From Euptelea pleiosperma (taxonomy: Eukaryota; Streptophyta; Magnoliopsida; Ranunculales; Eupteleaceae), in contig CM068553.1 in NCBI GenBank assembly GCA_035048495.1, forward strand, positions 22,445,190 to 22,509,189: a stretch of DNA of 64,000 nt. Reading direction: 5' to 3'. Under the pieces are notes generated by a model. That model was not told the DNA's origin. It did no database searches and saw nothing but the letters and a program-made list of their open reading frames with translations. The position numbers were made by a program, and so were the translations under genes. Positions 33,356-46,101 of the stretch are shown in pieces (the stretch's first letter is position 1; every line of letters starts with the position of its first letter).

Positions 33356-35150
33356 AATGGCGCCGCTGCCGCTCGGGTGACCGGAAGTGCGAAACAGGAC
33401 GTAAAGACGGAATTGGAAAGTTGCTGAAGCGAAAAGCTGCTCAATTTGGCCAGCCTGACCTTTTCGGGAAACTTTCTATTTCTTGTTTTTGTTGATTTTT
33501 AGCAGTTTTTAAATTACTATTTTTAATGCCTCGGAAGGCCGAGTGCAATTTGTAATAATTTAGGAATTTTACTGCTTTCCATATAACTGCTAGATCTTGT
33601 TCTAGGGTTTTTTAGAAACCCTAGATTAAGTGAAAATTACCAAAAAAATTAAAAAATTAAAATTCAAAAAAATTAGGGTTTTATATTCTGCAGATTTTTT
33701 AGAAATCACCAATCAAGGATTTGCGATTTTTGGAAAGATTCTAAAATCTTGAAACTTTGCTAAATTAGGGTTTCCCCTCTTAGAAGTTTCCTCTTTAGAA
33801 GAATTTCTATCTTTAGAAATCTTCCGAATTTGGAAAAGTCTGCAAAAGGAAACACCATAAATCTAGCAGAATTTCAATTTTCGGAAAGTTTCCAAAATTG
33901 TAAGGGATCTCGCAATCAAATCTTTCTTGGAAGATCTTCATAGTTCGGGAAACTTTCCAATCTAGGTATTTTCCATCTGGAAATTCCTAAATTTTAACCC
34001 ATCTCGAACTTGGAAATTAATTCAAAAACTTGCCTAAATCCAGTGCTTGTTCTGTGAACCCTAAAAAGGCAAAGATCTTCCAAATAGAATCCCGACTACC
34101 TAGACCGTGCGATCTAACTTTTCTGCAGGAACACGATCCAGTGTGGGTAGGGAGCAAAAGCTCAAAGAGGTGGAGTCGGGCCCAAGCCCATTAGGATACC
34201 CCTCTCTAACCCACGGAGGCGACCCCGTGGCGTGGCCCATGGGAGGTAAGTCTCTATCCTCACCTTGAGTGCGATACAGAGCAATTTGGGTGAATCATTG
34301 CCGCTTGTCTATTTGCTTTCGCATACATATTATTCGACTTGCGTGGCATGGCCGTTAATAATTGAACATTAATCGAGCAGACCCAACTCTTTTACAACTG
34401 GTGGGATTTCATCACCCACCTCATCACTCCAGCTGAAATTGATCCCTAGGATCTATCTATAATAAAAAGAATCAAGAAGTAGAGCCAATTAGCCCGGTGT
34501 TCGAGGAAAAATCCACACAAAGCGAACCCGCTTAACATCCAATCGAAATAAGACCACGAGCGCGGGTCCCTGTTGTCTAACACACCCATAAGTCCCTGCT
34601 ACTGAAGTACACTGAGCTCGACGTGGCCTCTTGGACTATTCGGCGGTTAGTTGCGTGTGGACTAGGAACACGCACCAACCCTAGCTTAACCCGAGGGAAC
34701 ACTCTTCTTCTACACTTGACCAATCCGGTTAGTCTGGGATGTACTTAAGACAGCCATTGTGCCGCACGTCTGTCTAGGCTTCGGATTGCCTTGTTGTTGA
34801 CTAGAGTTAGTACTAAAGGATTCGCTCTGAAGAGTGTAGCCTGGTGAGAACCTCTGAGTGCAAACAGTTAGTCCGGCGGCTAAAAGATAAACCAGTGGTC
34901 CGCCCACTGTCATAATCTACTCTAGCCCCAAAACTAACAAGATAATGCCTAAAATATATCCTGATTGTTTAGAATAGGATTATCTGTGCTTGGTGTGCAT
35001 CATTTAGAATCACTACTCCAGTGTCTCATTTTGGCAACTTTTTGCCAAATCTTGGGCTTGCTTTTTCAAGTAGAAGCCCGGTTGGACCTGCCTTAACCTT
35101 TTACTGACTCGATCTGAGAGTTAGTCCACCGCACCCCTCTATCGCCTCTA
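33356..35150 (+). other. Element B leader with primer site
   Basis: Primer site TGGCGCCGCTGCCG at 33358-33371, AGGTAAGT donor-like site at 34244-34251, noncoding, co-linear with the A leader except for small indels such as an extra stretch near 34867-34897. Confidence 0.78.
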
Positions 35151-36974
35151 ATGGCAGATGAACGGCCTCTGTATGAGACCTACTACAATTTCTGCGAGAA
35201 TCGAGGTGATCACTCTCAATAATGGTATGACAATTCTGAGTATCATCATGTTACTCCAGTCTCGCACACTTCTACAGGGTATGATAATCACCGAGATCCA
35301 GAGTACAATTCTGTACTCCAAGAGCTTAAAAATTCAGTCTCTGCCCTTCGTGCCGCGGTCCAGCAACCTGTGTACCATTCCCAGTCTGTAGGATATTACC
35401 CTCCTATCCAGCAAGATGTCTGTACCTTTCCATCTCCAATGCAGACATCCTATGACAACACTTATTATCAGGATAATAGGAGTCACCATAACTTTGGTTG
35501 GGAACAGTCTGCCCTCCCGCAGCAACTGCCGCAGGATAATTATCCTTCCGGGTTCCATCAACCCAATGGAGAGTATGACTGGCAATACTCGCAATCCCAG
35601 TACCCGTCATATCCACAGAATGACTATTCTGATCAACAGTGGGCCCCTCAGGATTTTCAGAGTCAGCAACTAGTCCCAGACTCCACTTTGCCTTACAACT
35701 TTCATACCCAGTCGGACTACAACCAAGAGGTGGCACCTCAGCTCCCCTTGGTTGAACTACCTCCGTTGGCTACTAACCCTGGTCTAGAGGACCTTCTCTC
35801 TAAGTACATTGCCCAGCTAGAGCACCAACAACAGCAATCTATGGAAAGCTTGGAGCAACGTCTAGTTAAATTAGAAAATGAGAGAGAGGAAGTCAACTTC
35901 ACTAGTCCACCAATAGCCTATCCTGAGGAGAATGATATGGCCACTGTTTATAATGAGGAGCCGCACAATTGGACCCAGTACCACCATTGTGAGGAAGAAA
36001 TAGAAATTGTACCCACCCCTAGATCGAGCCAGACTATTGAGGAGCCAGTGTTTCCTTCTTCGGTGCCTTTCAAAGCACCACATCCTGAACCTACCTCAGA
36101 GCAACCTATTTCTCAATCTCCCACTGCTGCTTCTAACCTGGACCCTGAAGATGATCATCATGACACTGAGTTTTGTCTCGATCGTAGGATCCCTGCTGTC
36201 ATAGATCTACCGTTCCTCCCCACCTCCCTTGGATTGTGCAACAATTGTGATGAACCCGAGTCTCAATCTTTGGTGCCCTTAACAGCACCAACTTCTAGAC
36301 TGAGCACAGAGGAACTTAGTCCCATCTCTATCTCTGATAATTCTCTCTCTGCTCTGAATGCAGACATCCCTACTGATGAGCCATGTCTAGAAAATGGGCC
36401 TCCCGCTGTCTTGGACCTACCGATCCCTATCGAGGAGGAACATATTGAGTACAGGGATTGGAACATCCCTATCACATCAGGAAACATCGAGAAAGAGGTC
36501 AACAGTTTTCACCCGTCACCCTACGTCGATATTTTCGATAACCCGTGTGCCGTAGAGAGTCTAACTCAGGATTCTCTCGAAGATATATTATCTAAGTGTC
36601 ATGAACACTGTGAGTCTGACTTCATCTTGGAGTCCAACATTTCTGGTATTACTGATCTGCAGGAGTCTGCTCCATTCAGATACATTCCCGCAAAACTCAA
36701 TGAGTTTGCGGCTCTGCTAACCAAGGTCAGAGAACACACTACTACTCCCCTCTCAGTCTTTACTGAGAAGCTTCTATCCCTCCCCGCTGAACTAAATGTT
36801 TTTGCGGGTCTGCTCAGAGAAACCGCTCCTACTCTCCTCTCAATCTTTACTGAGAAGCTTCGATCCCTCCCAGATCAACTCCGTACTTTTGTCTGTCTGC
36901 TCAATGCCCTTCTCTCAGTCTACACTGAGAAAGACCTGTTCTACACAGGTATACCTAGACAAGGGATAGGATAA
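35151..36974 (+). pseudogene. Rearranged Gag-derived protein, element B copy (one nonsense codon)
   Basis: Same protein as in A, starting at the equivalent ATG 35151. CAA at the 24th codon is TAA here (35220-35222), so only a shorter frame from ATG 35370 (534 aa) is open. Compared with A it lacks 8 residues of the Gln-rich stretch before the coiled coil. It has one more copy of the C-terminal LNEFAALL..LSVFTEKL repeat (three against two). Differences from A are scattered and many are silent or conservative. The lone stop is a C-to-T change, so the frame was probably intact when B inserted or can be used from the internal ATG. Confidence 0.72.
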
Positions 36975-38939
36975 TTGTTTCCGTTCCACCTTAGGTGTCA
37001 GGAAGACTGCAGATTCACTCAGTCTCCATGAGTTTTAACCTGGTTGGGGGTACTTGATATACCCCCGTCATGTCTGGCTGAAGACGTAAAACTTAGCGCT
37101 TTCGGAAAGGCAATTCCGGTATTCCTAGAGTACATGAGTCTCATGCATTTGTTATTACTGTTATATCTCTGAAAATGCAGGTACATTCATTCTCCCGATC
37201 ATCAGGTACCACACACTGTCGAGTTTCTGCCGACTTGGTAACATCCTCCCTGAACCTTTGCATCATCATCACTGATTTTTCATCATTTTATGTCCCGGTC
37301 ATGAGCACCGAGGACGGTGCTGTATTTTGGTTGGGGGTGGGTATTTACCAAAACTCATGTCTTCATTTTGAAAAAAAAAAAAAAAAAAAAAACTTTTTAT
37401 TTTTGGGGTAATTTCCGATGTTCTCTAAAAGTTTTCTAGAATTTCAAAAAAATGTGTCAAATACCCTGACTTTGATTAGCTGAAAACCTCCGTTAAGTCA
37501 ATATTGAGGATGTCAATTTTTGTTTAAAGTTAGCGTTGAGTCAATTCAAGCGTGACTACAGCAGGTTTGAAAACTCAGAAAAACTCATATTCGGCACAAT
37601 TGTACACTATCAACATCAGAGTCATCCTAAGTTTGGAAATTCTAGAGATCCTGTGAGAAGAATTGTGGAGACCTAACCCAGTAAGCTTTCGAGCCTTTAA
37701 TCATTTCAGAGAGTTATACATTAATCCTGAGTCACAAGATGACTCACTATTCTTCATGCCCGCAATATTCGTTGAGAGATCTCATTATCTTTTGCTTCGA
37801 TCATGGAACTCAGAACGACATCAACATTAGATTACTACGACAGAACCTTCTTTGTATCCAGTCAAGACAGTATACATGATAGTGCAAACCCTAGAAAATG
37901 ATTTAGGCCCTTTTTTCTAAACCATTCAGCCTTTTTACTCACCTGAATTATACTTCACTAGAAACCCCTTGAACCCTTCTATAAAAGCCTTTTCTTTGTA
38001 AGCCCATTAACCAAAAACCCAGTTCAGCTACGAAGTGTTACTAGCTACCCTACTTTTGAGAAGGATAAAAAAATAACTGATGTGGGTGTACCGTGAAAAG
38101 AAAAGTAAAGAAGAAAAATCAAAAGGAAAAGAAAGTGGTTCAAGCCAAAAACAAAATATGGAAAGAAAGTATGAAAAGAGCTGAAAAGAAATTGAGCAGT
38201 CTCAGAAATATCAAGAAAAAGAGAAAAATACAAAAAAAAAAGGAAAAAGAACCAGATAATGGTGTTACGTCGCAGGAAAAATTCAAGAAAATGGTAATAT
38301 CCTCTCAAGATCTTTGAAATCCTGTATTCCTTTATCTCTCTACACCTGACCTAAGCCTCATTACAACCCAGGAAAGTCCTACTTGATTCTAGGATAGTAC
38401 GATCATAAAATATGGAGATTGGAGAAAGAGAAGCTATAGAGTTTGATCTGATGTTCCCGAGTGAAGTGGTATTCCAATCATGAGATCTTCTTCTGTTAAA
38501 GATGTCCTTCCTTCAAATAAAACATATGTGAGATCTTTTGCCTCTTTATATTAAATATATCTCCTCACATATAAATTGAGAGAAAAGAAGAAAACCCTTC
38601 TTGTGTGATTCTATTCTGAGTGCTAAACATGTGAGATTTGAGGTCGAGGCATAAAAACTTAGAGGTGATCTAGAAATCTTTACTGTCGGATGATGAGAAT
38701 GTTGAGCACACACACACGCAGAGTCTGACTATTCTGGGTCATGATTATCAGTCTGTAGTCTTGCCAAAACTTTCCAACTCTTCGCTAGCATGTAACTATT
38801 TTTGCATCCATTCAATGATTTGACGAACGGTGTTTTCCCTGAGCTAATATGAAAAAGTGTGCAGCATGTGCAGAGCCCTTTTAAGCTCATTTATTTCGCA
38901 CTAATTGCCAAGGATTGGCAATATGCTGGTTGGGGGTTG
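36975..38939 (+). other. Element B 3' region, noncoding, with polypurine-like tracts
   Basis: Co-linear with the A 3' region. GGTTGGGGGT tracts are at about 37042, 37329 and 38928, the last abutting the LTR. The small frame 37175-37411 is the counterpart of the one in A. Confidence 0.7.
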
Positions 38940-40254
38940 TGATATTCGCTCAAAAGTGCTTATTTTAAGCAATTATCCTTTTAGCGTTATTGCATTCTCC
39001 TACGTAAAATGCTTTATTTATCTACTTTTCTACGTAATAGTCTCTTCTGTTGCGTAGAACACACTTTTCTGGACGAAATGGTATATTTGCATGCATTAAA
39101 CACATTTTTGGAAGTCTAAATATTAAGCCGTTCTGATAAAGTCTCATTACGCGCTTCTTCTGTCGCAGGAAACCCCAATGGGACGATTCTCGAGACTTGT
39201 GGGCCCAAATCGATCATGAAAGCCCATTATCAAAGCTTAAAGAGCCCACAGGCTATGACTAGAAGATATGGGCCAAATACGGGTTGAAAAAGAGGACCGA
39301 AGAGCCGGCCCAAAGAACGAAGAGAGCGGGAGAGCCAATGACCAAGAGACGGACCAAAGCGTTTAAAGCCGCATGAATCGACAATGAATGATGGTCTGCT
39401 CTACTGGTGAAGAGTGAGAAGCGACACAGTAAAAACCAGGGTTCCAGACCCTCTACCAATGCTTTTCTCTCCATTTTTTCTCTCATTTCTCCTAATTCTC
39501 TCTCCTAGCTCTAATCAACTCTCTCTCCTTAACCTATCACCATCATCCATCAAATCCACCGTTCGATCGCCATCCGATCTATCATCCGACCATCCGATTA
39601 TTCATCCCTAACATCTGATCAATCGGTCGATCATCCGATCTATCTAGTGAGCTCCCTATCTCATCATCCAACAACTTACGTTCATCGGAGGATCCTCGTC
39701 ATTTAGCCCCGATTCAAAACCCTGGAAGCACGTTTGAAAAGACAGGGCTTTTGAGAAAAAAAATGCATTTTTCACGTGGTGACCAAACGCACCTTAAAAA
39801 ATGACAAATTTTCAAAATAGAAACCGTGAGTTTCTAAGGGAGAAACCCACGGTTTCTCTCTTTAAAAAAGGTTCCCTTGGAAACCCTAGAGGTCGGTTCC
39901 CTCCCCCTTTTTAAAAAAAGACCAATCTTCCGGCTCCTCTTCCTTCTTCCTCACCTCCTCCGGTGAGCCAACTCCGGCAAAAAAAAACTTGGTAGCGCCC
40001 TCCTCTTCTTCTTCCTCTTCTTCTTCTTCTTTTTCTTCTTCTTCTTCTCCTTGGCCTGCAACTCCAAGTAGCTGGCTGCAACTCACGTCCCACTTCCATG
40101 CTGCCCCACGGTTTGGAGCACCACAACCAGCGTCACCAACCTCCATGAACGCCGGTGAGTCTGGTTCATAACTTGAACGGACAGCAATCAGAAAACGGTA
40201 AGCTCCTCTTCTTTTTCTTCTCTTCCTTCTCCTTCTTCTTCTTCTTCTTCTTCT

Positions 40255-40285
<31 letters not shown>

Positions 40286-41495
40286 TCTCCATTTCACTCG
40301 TTTGCACACTGGAGTTACAGAACTCCGGTCATCTTCCTCCTCCCTTCTTCACGCCGGAGTTGCAAAACTGCAACTCCGGTCGCTCACGATCTCTCCACCG
40401 TTGCTGCCGCTACACACACGCGCGCCTCCTCCTTCTGCCCGTTTTCTTCGCCCTCTCCTTCTCGTTCTACAAGGAGTCCGCCTCCTTCCTCCGACGAACT
40501 GGTTCAACTCCACCAGTCCGTCCATTTCGGCCATTTGAAACCTGCAACCAACTCCCCGTTTCCTAACTTAACCCCTTGCCAATCAGTTGCAGGCCATTTG
40601 CCTTCCACCTCCACGTCCATACTAGCTCACCTCCCTGGATTGCACCACCGCCTGCTGCCCTCCCCTCTTTCTAACGGTTGCTGGAGTTGCTTGCAACTCC
40701 AGTCCGTTATTTTGCTGTGCGCACCTCAGGCCTCTTATGCACACCATGCTCCTTCATGCACCACCACCGACCGTGCTCACCTCCACTGCATGAGTCGAGT
40801 TCTCTTGCTGGAATGGTTCATTACCCCACCTACATCATCGATTCTCCATCACCATAACGACCGGCCAGCACTATTCTCCACCACCAGGATCATTACGTGC
40901 TGGCCGGACCACTCATTGGGTTCATTCTCTCCGGCCAACCCACCCACTCCCGATAAGTCAATAAAGAATGGTGAGTCTTTATCCTTTTTCTCTCTCTAGA
41001 ACCCTAGTTTTTTTTTGTCGAGTTTTTCACTTTCTCTCTCTAGTTCTCTCTTTCTCTCTGCAATTTTCTTTCTCTCTCTAGACCTCTCTCTAGGATTAGA
41101 TTTCTCTCTTCTTCTACTACTTTCTCTCTCTCCTATTTAACATTTTTTTAACTTTCTCTCTCTAGTTTCTCTCTCTCAAAACCCTTTTCTCTCTCTACAT
41201 CCCTCTCTTATTAAAATGCTTTCTAGTTTAGTTATTTTGTTAGATTTTTGCTGTAAAAGACAATTTTGATTGAATGAAGTTGATTTGAATAAAATTATGT
41301 TCCATTCTCTACAAATTTCCCGACATTTTATGTCATTATTGCGCTAATCCGACTAATCCCGAGTGCGGATCGACATCCGACATGAGCCACTGTGCAAAAT
41401 TACTCATTCTACAGGTTAAATGTCTCGGATAAATTAAAAATGTGTTGAAGTTAGGGTTTCCGTAACCAACGACGCGAAAAAAAAACCTACTTTCA
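38940..41495 (+). repeat. Element B 3' LTR (2556 bp)
   Basis: Nearly identical to 30802-33355; the main visible differences are a shorter A-run near 39978, a longer CTT run at 40232-40276 and scattered substitutions. Confidence 0.95.
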
Positions 41496-44400
41496 ATATT
41501 CACTCAAAAGTGCTTATTTTAAGCAATTATCCTTTTAGCATTATCGCACTCTCCTACGTAAAACTGCTCTAATTATCCACTTTTCTACGTAAGAGTCTAT
41601 CTCATTACGTAGAACACACTTTTCTGGACGAAATTGTATATTTGCATGCATTAAACACATTTTTAGAAGTTTAGATATTAAGCCGTTCTGATTAAGTCTC
41701 ATTACGCGCTTCTTCTGTCGCAGGAAACCCTGATTGGATGATTCTCGAGACTTGTGGGCCCACATGGATCATGAAAGCCCATTATCAAAGCTTAAAGAGT
41801 CCACAGGCTATGTCTAGAAGATATGAGCCTATTATGGGCTGAACAAGGGGATCGAAGAGTTGGCCCGAGGAACCACGAGAGCGGGAGAGCTGATAACCAA
41901 GAGAAGGACCAAAGCATTTAAAGCCACATCAAATGATGGCCTGCTCTACTGGCAAAGCTCAAGTGAAGAACAATGGAAAACCAGGGTTCATGACCCTCTG
42001 CCAATACTTTTTCTGATATTTTCTCTCTCATCTCTCCTTATTCTCTCTCTCTTCATTTCTCGGTCCTCGAATCTATTGACTTAACCCCAGAACTCCTGCT
42101 CATTGGCTCTGTCTCATCTCCCTTAGCTTTCTGACCGTTGGATCTTCCATCGGGCCGTTGAATCTCTATAGATCGCCATCTGATCTATCAATTCTATGCA
42201 TCCGACCATCCGATCGTGCTACCGATCAGTCGATCATCCATCCTATCAACCACCCGATCTCCATTGTAAAATATCAGTCCCTAAGGCAGGTTTGATTGTA
42301 GAGAAATGCCTCAGATGATTGATTGTGGCTGAGAGCGTAGAGCTCGATTTCCGAAGAAAGGAAAATACATTTTTCCTTGATGGGTATTTCAAAGGGAAAA
42401 TGCATTTTTCTCCCCTGGCAACCAAACGCACCCTAACCCACATCCATCGAGCCCAGTGGCCCACTATCCTTCTCACCTACCTTCTGGCCCATGGCCGATG
42501 CACTCTGGGCCCACGATTTTTAGCGTTCCCATTGGCCAACCACTGGCCGACTCGTGGCGTCATCTCTCGGCCAACCACTGCCAAACACGTGGCATCAGCT
42601 CTTGGCCTAGTGGTCATGGCCAAACGGCCCATTAACCTCAAGCCCAAGCCCGCAAAACCCTTGGTTCAAAAATAAAAATAAAAATAAAATAATAATAAAA
42701 AAATAAAAAATAAATAAAAAATTTCTTTTAGAAACCGTGAGTTTCTAAGTTTAGAAACCCACGGTTTCTACTTGAAGAGAGGGGTTAAAAACCCTTCGAG
42801 TTCCTCTTCTTCCGCCCCCCCCCCCCCCCCCCCCCCCCCCGCTCGGACACCCTTTCCTCCTCTTCCCCTTCCCCTTCTTCTTCTCCTCCGGCGTGCCATC
42901 GCCGGTGAGGAGTGGAGCGCCTCCTCCTTCTTCTTCTTCTTCTTCTTCTTCTTCTCCTCTTCCTCCTCCTCTTCTTCTTCTTCGTTTTCTTCTTCTTTTG
43001 CTGGAGTTGCAGGTCTGCAACTCCGGCCGGCGAACCGTGCTCCACCACCGTCCTCTTCACAGCAGGCAACGGTTAGCTTCTCCCCCTCTCCTCCTATCCT
43101 TCTTCTTCCTCTTCGTTTTCTTCTTCTTCTTATCCTCAGTCTTCTTCTTCTTCTCCCTTAATTCCACCGGAGTTGCAGGTGCAACTCCGATCGTCTTCTA
43201 CGGCGAGAAGCTCGCCGGAAACCTCCGTTACCGCTGCTGTAACCTGCTGCACCTAGTACCATTCCAACAGACGGCACCCAAGCTACCATTTACCGCTTCG
43301 CCCTCGCCTCTCTCACCAAAACCAGAAAAAGAAATAAAAAAAAAAGGAAAGAACGGTGGGTTCCGTCCCCTCCTTGCACCGTCCAACGCCAGCAACCACA
43401 GTCCCCTAGCGCCTCCCTTCCTCCACAGCTTGCTGCATACCGCCTGCACCTGTGGGCAGCACCACTACCTCCATCACAGCCTGCTGATCTCCACGTCTCC
43501 ACCCTTTCAACTTGCAAAGTAACGGCCTGCAACTCTTGCAGGCCGTCATCTTGTTCCCTTCAACCCTTTCCATCGTTTCTACTATTTTCACCCTGCGAGA
43601 CCACCGTCCAGATCAACGACGCTGCTGCATCTGCAAATTTCCCACAGGCTATCAGCCTCCTCATTCATCCCACCTTCTTGCACGCCTGCAACTTGGCCAT
43701 TCTCCCCATCTACAGCTTGCAGTGCTTACTCTCTCACGGTTCGGGCACCTCTCCAAGCACCCACAGTCAACTACAACACTCATCAACGGCTCATCCATTG
43801 GCCGTTGTCCCCACAGCCTTTTCTTCATCCTTCAAGCATCCAACGGTGCAGCTGCAGGTATGCCTCCTTCATAACCACTCTCTAGCCACCATCACCACAC
43901 CGCGAGTTGCAACCACCACTTCGCCACCATCACGCATCTTCTCCCCTCCATGCTTCTCACCGATCGGCCGATCAACCACTTCCACACTTGGCCGATCATG
44001 TCCAAGCGATCCCCCATATATAGTAGATCTCCGGTGAGTTCCCCACGGTGAGGTTAGTTTCTCTCTCTACTTCCTCACTTTATCTCTCTATTTTCTCTCT
44101 CCAATTCTTGATTTCTTTCTCTAGATTGTCTTTCTCTCAATTCATCTCTCTCCATCCATTTCTTTTTCTAAAAAAAATCTTGTAGTTTTAATTTTCTCTC
44201 TCTAAATCTCCTGTTTCTCTCACTAGCTTCTCTCCCTTACTAGTCTCTCTATTCGCTTTCTAGTGTAGTTTTGATTATTGCATAATTTAATTCAAGCCTT
44301 GTAAGAATTTTTCAGATTAATGAATTTAATTAGCAGTTTGTTTCCTTAATTTCTTTTATGCTTTTATTCATTGCGGTAGTTCCTCTCTCTAAAAATCACA

Positions 44401-44634
44401 AAATCCTGTTTTAAAAATCCATCTCACCATTCTCACCCCTCCATGCTTTTCTGAGAAAAATTCATCATTTTATGTTCTTATTCGCGTCAATCCGACTAAT
44501 CCCGAGTGCGGATCGACATCCGACACAAATCCCTATACAAATCTATCAATTTTGCAGGATAATCGGATAAAAATTACAAAATGTGTTGATTCTAGGGTTT
44601 CCGTAACCAACGACGCGGAAAAACCCTACTTTCA
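41496..44634 (+). repeat. Element A 3' LTR, remainder
   Basis: Starts with the ATATT duplication of B and continues CACTCAAAAG, picking up exactly where 30801 stopped. It ends CTACTTTCA at 44634, followed by GATCA. Total LTR length without the repeat is 3141 bp, against 3181 for the 5' copy. Confidence 0.93.
42815..42840. repeat. Poly-C run of 26 bases
   Basis: The matching site in the 5' LTR of A has 8 C (23410-23417). Slippage expansion or a sequencing/assembly error. Confidence 0.9.
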
Positions 44635-44639
44635 GATCA

Positions 44640-45076
44640 CGACTTACCCAAGGATGAAAACAATAAGGCAGCAAGGATGCAAGAGATTCTACCAAAGATA
44701 TGAGAAGCGTTCCTGGCCTTTAATGGAAGAAAAGTTGCAGGTGTGGTGGTTGGATGCAAGATGTCAGTTGCAGGCTTAGTGCAGCAAGTGGGCTTTCACT
44801 CGAGGAGAGGAGCAGCAACAAAAAGATGAGGAATCAAGCCCAACCCCTTGAAGAGGAGAAGTCGAGGTGTGTTGGGAGGCCGTGGGAAGGTTGTAGCAAT
44901 AGTTAGGTGTCTGAATGAGGTGGTTTCAAAACTTGACCCATGAGAAGGAGGTGGAGCGAAAATGGCTTGTTGTTTGGGGGAGAGGAACCGACCTGCGAGT
45001 GTATTGCAGCCGTCCAACGGATGGACGATGCTCACTTGCAAGCTGTAAGAATGGTGGTGGTTATGAAGATGGTGGC
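44640..45076 (-). repeat. LTR F, second segment
   Basis: Lies between the right duplication of element A and the left duplication of solo LTR D (GTGGC, 45072-45076). It contains GTTGCAG repeats like the hairpin-rich part of the other LTRs. Short open frames here are not recognised as genes. Confidence 0.72.
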
Positions 45077-46101
45077 TGAAAGTAAGGATTTTCCGCGTCG
45101 TTGGATCGGAAACCCTAAAGTTCAACAATATTTGTAATTTTTTCGAATTGGTTCACTTAATCTGCAAATAAGCAGATTTGCACAGTGGCTCATGTCGGAT
45201 ATCGTCCGCACTTGGGATTAGTTAGCACAATAAGAAACAAGAATAATCAGAAAATGCTCAGAATAAATGGAATGGTGAGAATGGTGGAGGTTGATTTAAA
45301 ATATGCTTGAGATTGTTGTTAAAACTATTAGAATAAAAAAATATAAGAGAAACAAGAATGAAAAACACAATAAATGAAAATAGTTTAACTTGAATTTAAA
45401 ACTTGTTCATTAAACTAAAAATAAATGCTTGTTCAAATGCTTTACAACGGAAATAACATTAAACCAAATTAATCTAGAAAGTCATTAAAATATTATCCTA
45501 GAAAGCATGTAAAGGTAGAGAGAGAAAGAAGAGAGAGAAAGAAGGTAGGAAGGTTAGAGAGATGAATTAAAGAGAAGCTTACCATTGAAGAGGTAGATGG
45601 TGCAACTCCAATTGGATCGACCTCAATAGGATTGAGGATTATAGCCTTTGATTGTGGCGGATGGAATGGGCAGCAAGGAGACGTTGTTTGACGCTTTGCA
45701 GTTCGAGGTGGAGGCGTTAATGGTGAGCTCGCCGGAGAAGAAGGGTGAAGAAGAAGAGAAAGAAAGAAGAAAGAGAGGAAGAGAAGGGGGAGGGAACCAA
45801 CCCAAGAAGGAGAGATCGTAGATCTCTTATAGATTTTTTTTTCTTTTTGCTTGTTGTAAAAATGATGACCGTTGGATCTAGAGAGATCCAACGGTTGGGA
45901 ATGGGTTAGTTAGATGAGAGAGAGAGTGACTAGGATAAAGAGATATGGGGGAGAGAAGAATCGGTCAAGTGAGACCAATTCTCTCTTGTTGTTGCAAATG
46001 GGCATGAGCATGGGTAATGGGCATGAGTCATGGGCATGGGAATGGGCATGGGTATGGGTCATGGGTCATGGGTATGGGTATGGGTATGGGTCATGGGTCA
46101 T
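45077..46101 (-). repeat. Solo LTR D, first part
   Basis: Begins TGAAAGTAAGG with the CGCGTCGTTGG block, carries a GA-rich tract and a minus-strand donor-like site (45578-45583), and ends in an ATGGGY minisatellite where element C entered. With 60372-60958 it makes a 1612-bp LTR flanked by GTGGC on both sides (45072-45076, 60959-60963), with no internal region. Confidence 0.88.
46004..46101. repeat. ATGGGY minisatellite, target of element C
   Basis: About 15 tandem hexamers of ATGGGC, ATGGGT and variants (GGTCATGGGTCAT). The last GTCAT is the left duplication of C. Confidence 0.9.

Larger units (their letters stand above)
30802..41495 (+). mobile_element. Element B: non-autonomous Athila-like retrotransposon inside A
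   Basis: 10.7 kb with LTRs of 2554 and 2556 bp that differ at few positions, flanked by the perfect duplication ATATT (30797-30801, 41496-41500). The internal region (33356-38939) is near-identical in layout to that of A, but its LTRs are a distinct, shorter type. It is the youngest or among the youngest insertions here, since it lies within A and its LTRs are so alike. Confidence 0.95.
22089..44634 (+). mobile_element. Element A: non-autonomous Athila-like retrotransposon (hosts element B)
   Basis: Flanked by the perfect duplication GATCA (22084-22088 and 44635-44639). The 5' LTR is 22089-25269; the internal region is 25270-30794, with an Asp-tRNA-like primer site at one end and GGTTGGGGGTTG at the other. 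The 3' LTR is 30795-30801 plus 41501-44634, split by element B. Without B it is about 11.8 kb. The internal region holds one long open frame and no RT, protease or integrase, so it needs proteins from a relative such as the ancestor of element C. Confidence 0.93.

Noticed and set aside
25270..41495. Tandem segmental duplication of a host gene (two copies of the 588/534-aa ORF)
   Set aside because: Each copy is bounded by its own LTRs, primer site and target-site duplication, and the ORF shows homology to Athila gag-pol.
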